Of a stretch of 64,000 nucleotides of DNA, positions 58,111 through 64,000 are shown in pieces (the stretch's first letter is position 1; every line of letters begins with the position of its first letter). The stretch lies in the NCBI GenBank assembly GCA_963971405.1, contig OZ020488.1:45428888-45492887 (forward strand), given 5' to 3'. The position numbers were made by a program, and so were the translations under genes. The notes beneath the pieces were generated by a model that was not told the origin of the DNA, ran no database searches, and saw only the letters and a program-made list of their open reading frames with translations. Origin of the DNA: Psococerastis gibbosa (lineage: Eukaryota > Arthropoda > Insecta > Psocodea > Psocidae).

Positions 58111-59168
58111 AAGGTGCGGAGGTCCTGCGATGCGATGCGATGCAATCGCACGAAGAAGAGCAGCATGCTCGGAAAGCTTGCAGTTACATGTAAAAGACCT
58201 ACCACTTCTGAATCCCCTCAAGATCCTGGCTCTCGTGAGGGAGATAGGCCTCGAGAAAGTGATGTAGAAGTGATGTAGATACTTTGTTGTAGGGGGCACA
58301 ATAGGCCAATAGGCTTAAGTGCACACAGGTAACACCTGTACCCCAACTTATATAAAAAAAAAAAAAAAAACTGTAATTCAGTCGACTGCATCTGCATGTA
58401 GTTACCGGCTGGAAAAGGCGCGAAACTGTTTCTATGGTGTTTTGTGACTTGCTGACTATACGTTCCGCTTTCCAACATTAAAGTATGTACGAGAAGCATG
58501 TACTTATTATATAGTTCAATGTTGAGGAGATAACTGACCAATATAATGGCTTGTCAGGGGACCTGCCCACTGAACCAGCAAAATACAGACCTCACCCAAC
58601 GAACAGATTAATTCATTATTATTTTAATGACATATTGCAACTCGCTGGGTATAGAACAGTACCGTACACACCTTCCACAGAAGCGATAGGTAGAAAGAAA
58701 ATTCAGGGAAAGTGTAGCAACGGCCGAATGTATGCACACGGTGGCTACAATTATGAATAAATTAGGACAGGAAGTGAATCTCGGGCGATTGCATCGCACA
58801 TGCAATTATATTAAAAGTGCATATAAAACAGATAATAATGGAGGCGACAGGGACATGGGGTTTTGAAACCCCCCCCCCCCCTGATATACTCTATTGGTGA
58901 AGGTTAATGGCAATTAATGGCGTAATATTATTTAACAAAGGTTTGGTTGGACTTACTTCGCTGCCGGCCTGCTACGGCGATTAGTTTTAATCCTAACCTG
59001 GGTTAAAAAATGTAAGCAAGATAATTTTATAATGGAATTGTTATTCAAAACTGTTTTGTATATATTTTTTATCCCAAGAAAAATCTAATGCCGAAGGACA
59101 TAGTAGGCCAGCAGGAACAAGGGGACCTGTCCTTCTATAGTAATTCTAGAATTCGTGTGCATTTTCAA

Positions 59169-59695
59169 CAGCAGCCAATAGAGCATATTTTGCCAACCTA
59201 AAATTGCTCAAGTCAAGACTTATCTCTAGAGCCACAAAACTACGAATATACAAAACCCTTATAAGACCAGTTGCAACATACGGATCGGAAACCTGGAATC
59301 TCACTGTAAACGATGCCAACAAACTACGTGTACTCGAAAGAAAGATAATAAGGAGGATATATGGACCCCTTTACGAGTACGGAGAATGGCGTATAAGAAA
59401 CAACGCTGAAATCGACGCCGCTCTCAACGGAGAAGACATAGTAAGGTTCATTAAAGCACAACAATTAAGGTGGCTGGGACACGTTGTAAGGATGTCTGAA
59501 GAACGCATGCCACGAAAAATTTACAAAGCAAGCATGACGGGAAGACGACTGCCAGGACGGCCAAGAAACCGCTGGAAGGACGAGTTAGAGAATGACCTTC
59601 GCGAGTTGGGAGTCTCCAGATGGTGGAGCGTTGTGCAAAACCGAGAAGAATGGAGGAGTGTTGTCGAGCAGGCCAAAGCCCACCAAGGGCTGTAG
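59169..59695 (+). pseudogene. C-terminal fragment of RTE-type reverse transcriptase
   Basis: Reads AANRAYFANLKLLKSRLIS, IYKTLIRPVATYGSETWNLT, LRWLGHVVRMSEERMPRKIY and GRPRNRWKDELENDL to a TAG at 59693-59695. These are hallmarks of the RTE C terminus. The RT core is absent, so it is a dead fragment although still open. Confidence 0.85.
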
Positions 59696-59709
59696 AGCCG
59701 GAAGAAGAA
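59169..59709 (+). mobile_element. 5'-truncated RTE-type LINE with perfect target duplication
   Basis: Flanked by the 14-bp duplication GTGTGCATTTTCAA (59155-59168 and 59710-59723). It holds only the end of the RT ORF and a short (GAA)n tail, as usual for RTE elements. Confidence 0.88.
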
Positions 59710-59784
59710 GTGTGCATTTTCAATTGAGTTACAAACTTGTAGAGCCGGAAGAAGAAGTGTGCATTTTCAATTGAGTTACAAACT
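59691..59784 (+). repeat. 47-bp tandem duplication at the LINE 3' junction
   Basis: Two exact 47-bp units (59691-59737 and 59738-59784) each hold the LINE end GAGCCGGAAGAAGAAG plus flanking TGTGCATTTTCAATTGAG. Confidence 0.9.
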
Positions 59785-60606
59785 TAAGTCTCAATTACCT
59801 CAAATGTTTATTTTTGTCACTTGTACCCCTTGGCCTCTATGCAGTTCAATTTATCCTTTTGTTGTGCCTGCAGGCTTGATAAGGAAAATTGGTTACAGTC
59901 AATAACATACATTAATGACGCCAACATAAGAAGACATACGATACATTTAACCTAAGCAAATATTGCGTAAGCTTATCGTCATAGCTTAAAAAACAAACCG
60001 TTATGTTTTTAAATATAATTTATTATGATAAATTGGCAAACGACAGTTGGAAAATGCTTATTATTACTAAATTATTAACATGTATTTTGACATGAGTCAT
60101 GCACCACTAGTGCGCATGTCGGTATTCTACAATATTTTATACATTGTCAATTTCCCAAAAAGGACTATCTAACCTCGCATATACAATATTTCAATGGGGA
60201 GTATGCAGTACAAGACTTTTTTTTTATAAACTTGCTAAATAATGGCTTTTTAGGATATCTTCAAAAATACATAAAGTGGCTACTTTCTCATATACGAAGG
60301 AATGCATATTACATAGCTGGCGTAATTTCATTAGTTTTTACTCAAGCTTTAAGGGAAAACCGGTTGTAATTTTAGAAATGGTATTCTTGGGAAAGAAATT
60401 TCCAAATATTTTACAAAAACAAAAACTGAGGTGTTATGAACGAAATTAATTTATTTCTCGTTCCTGTCTGAAAGATGTGAAAAATTTGTATAAAATACAA
60501 GCTTTCTAAAAAACAGACCAATTACACATCTGATTTACGAATATTCTATAAGATCTGTTTAATGTACTTTATCGTATTTTTTTAGAGTAATAATATTGTA
60601 TTTCAG

Positions 60607-60760
60607 CGGGCCTACAATGGTGATTGGTATTAACTTATTCTTGGGGTTAAAAATGTAAACAAAACAATTTAGAATAGCACCTTCCACTGTGAAATTAACT
60701 TGTTTACATTTTTAATACCACGTTAGAATTAAAAATGATCGCCATAGTAGGCCCAAAGGT
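60607..60760. repeat. palindromic MITE related to 45641
   Basis: GGGCCTACAATGGTGATTGG and GATCGCCATAGTAGGCCC are inverted ends. The middle has GGTTAAAAATGTAAACAA and TTGTTTACATTTTTAA. Confidence 0.65.
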
Positions 60761-61275
60761 ACGAAAATAGAAATGCAAAAAGCTAGTATTTTAATTTCTT
60801 TAGAAGATAATTTTAATATCTTTGAGGCTATGGAACGAGGAATTAATTAATTCAGCTGAATCGAGTGAAAGCTTCAAACTTATACATCAGTCGGTAGAAA
60901 CATAAGATAACAGTGCCACCTTGTGCTTAAATGTAGGATTTCTTTCAAACTCTCTTATACGAGAAAGTATAGTCACAAACAAGTACAGATCAGAGGACTG
61001 TACAAATACATAATTTCATAAATAATATTTAAATCATTAATAATAGCCTATTGACAGATTTAAACTAAAAGGAATGAAAATTGTTTATTGCATTAAAGCG
61101 CGATTTAGCTTATTAAATGAAACACAGGTTACATATATTAAATCTATTTGCACCCAGTGTTTAGAAATTGTGTTATTAAGCAATTGGCATATATAGGCCT
61201 ACTGTAGGCTCAAGGAAAAGCTATGGGGAAGTTAATATTTTTTTTCACAACTTCCTGATAAAGCTGAAATTTCGC

Positions 61276-61440
61276 AGTGTAGTGTTGAGAATTCTAACTT
61301 TCACACAAAAGGTTTTTTCCAGGTTATTCCCACACTTGCTACATTTTCTGGTCATTCTTTGGAGGGCATGTAAAGCAGCCAGTCTAGCTTAGTGTAATAG
61401 AGCTCTAACTCCGCAAGCTTTTTATTACCTATTCAGTTTC
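61276..61440 (+). repeat. degraded tRNA-derived SINE (family A)
   Basis: Recognisable by CTAACTTTCACACAAAAGG, TTTGGAGGGCATGTAAAGCA and AGAGCTCTAACTCCGC. The head and tail are eroded. Confidence 0.7.
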
Positions 61441-62104
61441 TAATATTTATTTATTGCACGATTTCACCTGAACAAAATTTCAGCCTTATTGGATTGCAGT
61501 AGTAGCAGCAGCAGAGATGAATGTTTAATGACCAGGTCAGAGGGAACCCCAAAGCAGTGCAATGAGAACAATTTATAATGAGAATAAGGACTCATAAATT
61601 ATTGCTATTTCACTGTTTAACGTTTAGAACATAGTCATTTAACGTTCAACCCATTACTATTTTCCAAAATCTTAACAATCTAATACAATTGTGTGTTTAA
61701 TATGTATATTAATCAGGTAGACTTTAACAGAAGGAACCAACCCCACGCAGAACTAATAATAATATAAAACCCCATTTAAACAATAAAAATTACAAAAATA
61801 AAAATCTAACTAACGTTAAAAATAAAATCGAGCACAGCCGGATATAACAAAGAAATTTTTGTACCGAATTTTGGCCAGTTTTCTACAAGAATGGAAACAA
61901 TATATGTATGATTTTTGATTTTAGCCTATGAAAGTCCATAGACTAATAACGTCAGGCCCAATATGAGAATAAATGAAACCAAGCCTTAATCTTTCCTAAA
62001 ATATTATATAGCTTGCACGTTTACAGCATCCCACTAAAGCTATGTAAAATATACCGGAAAGTACAAAAATTCAGGAAAAATAGAAATCAAACTATTAATC
62101 AACT

Positions 62105-62194
62105 AAGGCGCTTATTCCACCTACGTCAATAATCAATAGTAAATACCACATTTACTATTGACTATTGACGTAGGTGGAATATGCGCCAAAATAA
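62105..62194. repeat. short hairpin MITE
   Basis: Two arms of 38 bp, starting GGCGCTTATTCCACCTACGT, are inverted with two mismatches around a few-base loop. Confidence 0.75.
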
Positions 62195-62664
62195 AGACTA
62201 ATGGACCGAGCAGAACTTAACAGCGCCTGTAGATAAATTGAACGCCTTTGCCAACTAGCGATGAGTAATACAACTATTGTTTCGACAGCAAGCGCTAGAG
62301 GTCGCGGGAAAGTTTACTGCCTCAATTTGGCTCAGTGTTTGTTTACAAATAGTGTCCAGTAAGCCAACTGCATTAATTAATTAATTAAAATAGATAATAA
62401 GTATGTTTGTGATATTCCTGGGGTTCTAACGAAAGTTTTCGGTACAATACCGCCCAACAGCCTTAACGGAATAATTTAGGTGGGATAAAACACAATGGAA
62501 GTTCCATTTGTCGTCTCATTTCTATTTCCCTGACATTTTCCACTTTCCCTCAGGTAACTGAGTACCCCGAACAGTAAACTATTTTTACATTGCAATAAGA
62601 TTGAAGAATACTAGTGGCCCATAACAGGGAGCAAAATCAATAGATAGAGCAAATTCAACAGAAG

Positions 62665-62870
62665 AATCCAGGCTACTGGATCTTGGTCGATGTGAAAGTG
62701 TACTTCCAAACGTTTCGTCAATAGTCAAAATTTTCTGTACTTCGTGACTAAACCTTCAAAGTCTGAAGGTGCAGCAGTTGACGTAACGTTCACTTTGCAA
62801 TTTAATTTCCTAGCTTTTCGTCATCAGCTACGCTGGCATCTCCGGTGACATTGCGTAGACTTCGTAGGTT
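62665..62870. repeat. decayed family E repeat
   Basis: TACTTCCAAACGTTTCGTCA (62701) and TCCGGTGACATTGCGTAGAC lie in a diverged copy. Confidence 0.5.
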
Positions 62871-63099
62871 GTGGGTTGGCAACTACAAGTTTCTTCACTC
62901 TTTCTCTAATTGAAGTGCCTAGAGGCCAAGTGGCGCAAGTGGTATTTTTTGCTATTTGGAGTTAAGTGCACTATGCTGTCCTGTGTCTCAGAAGCCAACA
63001 GAAACATCTCTATCAGTCATTATGACAATGCTACAATACACGGAAAATGGGTTATTCATTACATTTTCACTTGAGTTGCAAACTCAAGACTCAATTTAA

Positions 63100-63480
63100 T
63101 TTAATTAAAGACTTTCACGGCCGGAGATGTTGACGTAACGTTTGTTAGTACGTTTTCATAACGACCACGGCCTATCCTCTCAGATTCAACTGCTTTATCA
63201 CTTTTTTTCACTTGCACTACATGGCCTCAATTGGGCTTCAATTAACCAAAGCCAAATATATTTTACAAAGGCTTTTACGGCCGGAGAGATGATGAAGCAG
63301 TAGAATCCGGGCTGTTGGGCCGTGGTCGATCTGGAATTGTACATTGCTGTGGGATACAGAGCCTCCGAGACACAATCATAGAATTCTATGTAGAGCCATG
63401 TAGAACCGCAGATGTTGAAGAAACGATTGGAAGGACAGTTTCAGATCTATCAATCCATCAACACGGATTCTACTGCATTA
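63100..63480. repeat. two adjoining family E repeats
   Basis: CACGGCCGGAGATGTTGACG (63118) and GGCTTTTACGGCCGGAGAGA (63270) start two copies. The second runs through GAAGCAGTAGAATCCGGGCT, AGATGTTGAAGAAACGATTG and CGGATTCTACTGC. Confidence 0.65.
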
Positions 63481-64000
63481 TGATACTGCCGTGTTTAGGA
63501 AGAATACCCTAACTCTAGTAGGCAAAATTATTAGTGTGATGGCTACAAAGTCTACTTTCCCTTTTTACTTAAAACACAACACAAACTGCCATATAACTGG
63601 CGTAATAATAAGAATTATGGTCGTTTGGTGCCTCGCTTATGCAGATTCAAAAATTCCAAATGAACGTTTTGCAAATTGGTCGAGTTGGGGTTTTTTTCCA
63701 TAAACGGCAGCATAACCGAAGCAAAACCAATATTTACGAGTCTTTTCAATGTTTGAAAGCGTATCCTGCCGACTTCAAATTAAAATCAATTAAATTATAT
63801 TAATCAATAATAACCAATAAAGCTCAAGCGACATCAATTGATAAAATTTTAAAACTAAAATAAATAATTTACAATAATTACATAACGCCACCACTCTCAC
63901 TTATTTGAATAAGCCTAGTCTAAAAATAATTGGCACAGTAAGTGCATAAAATCAAAAAAAATTGTGCGGACAAACCAATCAACTCAAATTAGGTACGAAA

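Larger units (their letters stand above)
59785..62104. other. no gene recognised
   Basis: AT-rich sequence with one decayed SINE and one palindromic MITE. No exon-like frames with splice sites were found. Confidence 0.55.

Overview
This is eukaryotic nuclear DNA from an animal, most likely an arthropod. It is AT-rich, the genes are split by introns, and most of the window is transposable elements and their relics. Two host genes can be reconstructed exon by exon, both on the minus strand. No bacterial, organellar or viral gene order is present. The arthropod call rests on the look of the two proteins and on Helitron-like sequence of a kind I associate with insect genomes. The species cannot be decided from the sequence.

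Gene 1 (15344 to 6170, minus) is a complete six-coding-exon beta-1,4-galactosyltransferase family gene (B4GALT/B4GALNT type). All splice phases agree and the predicted protein is 360 residues: a short cytosolic tail, one signal-anchor helix, a glycosylated stem, and a catalytic domain with FNRGK, DVD and WGWGGEDDD motifs. A leucine sits where Tyr289 lies in mammalian B4GALT1, which suggests GalNAc transfer (LacdiNAc synthesis). Intron 3 uses a GC donor. The intron before the catalytic exon carries a tandem array of decayed copies of that exon's 5' half. Intron 1 holds a 3.4-kb LINE.

Gene 2 (30654 to 25355, minus) is an LDLRAP1/ARH-like PTB-domain endocytic adaptor. Five exons including the stop are visible, with consistent phases and a clathrin box (LIDFD). 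The first coding exon was not found.

The rest is mobile DNA. There are LINE copies of several groups: an RNase H-bearing I/R1/Jockey-type at 11038-14456 with a 3' fragment at 30686-32030; CR1/L2-type at 17395-17651, 40340-40930 and 41450-43270; and RTE-type at 39450-39720 and 59169-59709. A Penelope-like GIY-YIG element has 173-bp inverted arms that hold a hammerhead-like motif. A tRNA-derived SINE (five copies, all on the plus strand) has a tail resembling one of the local LINEs. Other families are a tRNA-like foldback element, an (AAC)-tailed repeat, hAT-like elements with 8-bp target duplications, TA-flanked and other palindromic MITEs, Helitron-like AT-rich blocks, and a five-copy 650-850 bp family of unknown class.

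Nested insertions give relative ages: hAT into foldback element, hAT into SINE, Penelope into LINE, and an (AAC)-tailed repeat into a hAT MITE. From 59.8 to 64 kb I see only repeat relics and AT-rich sequence.
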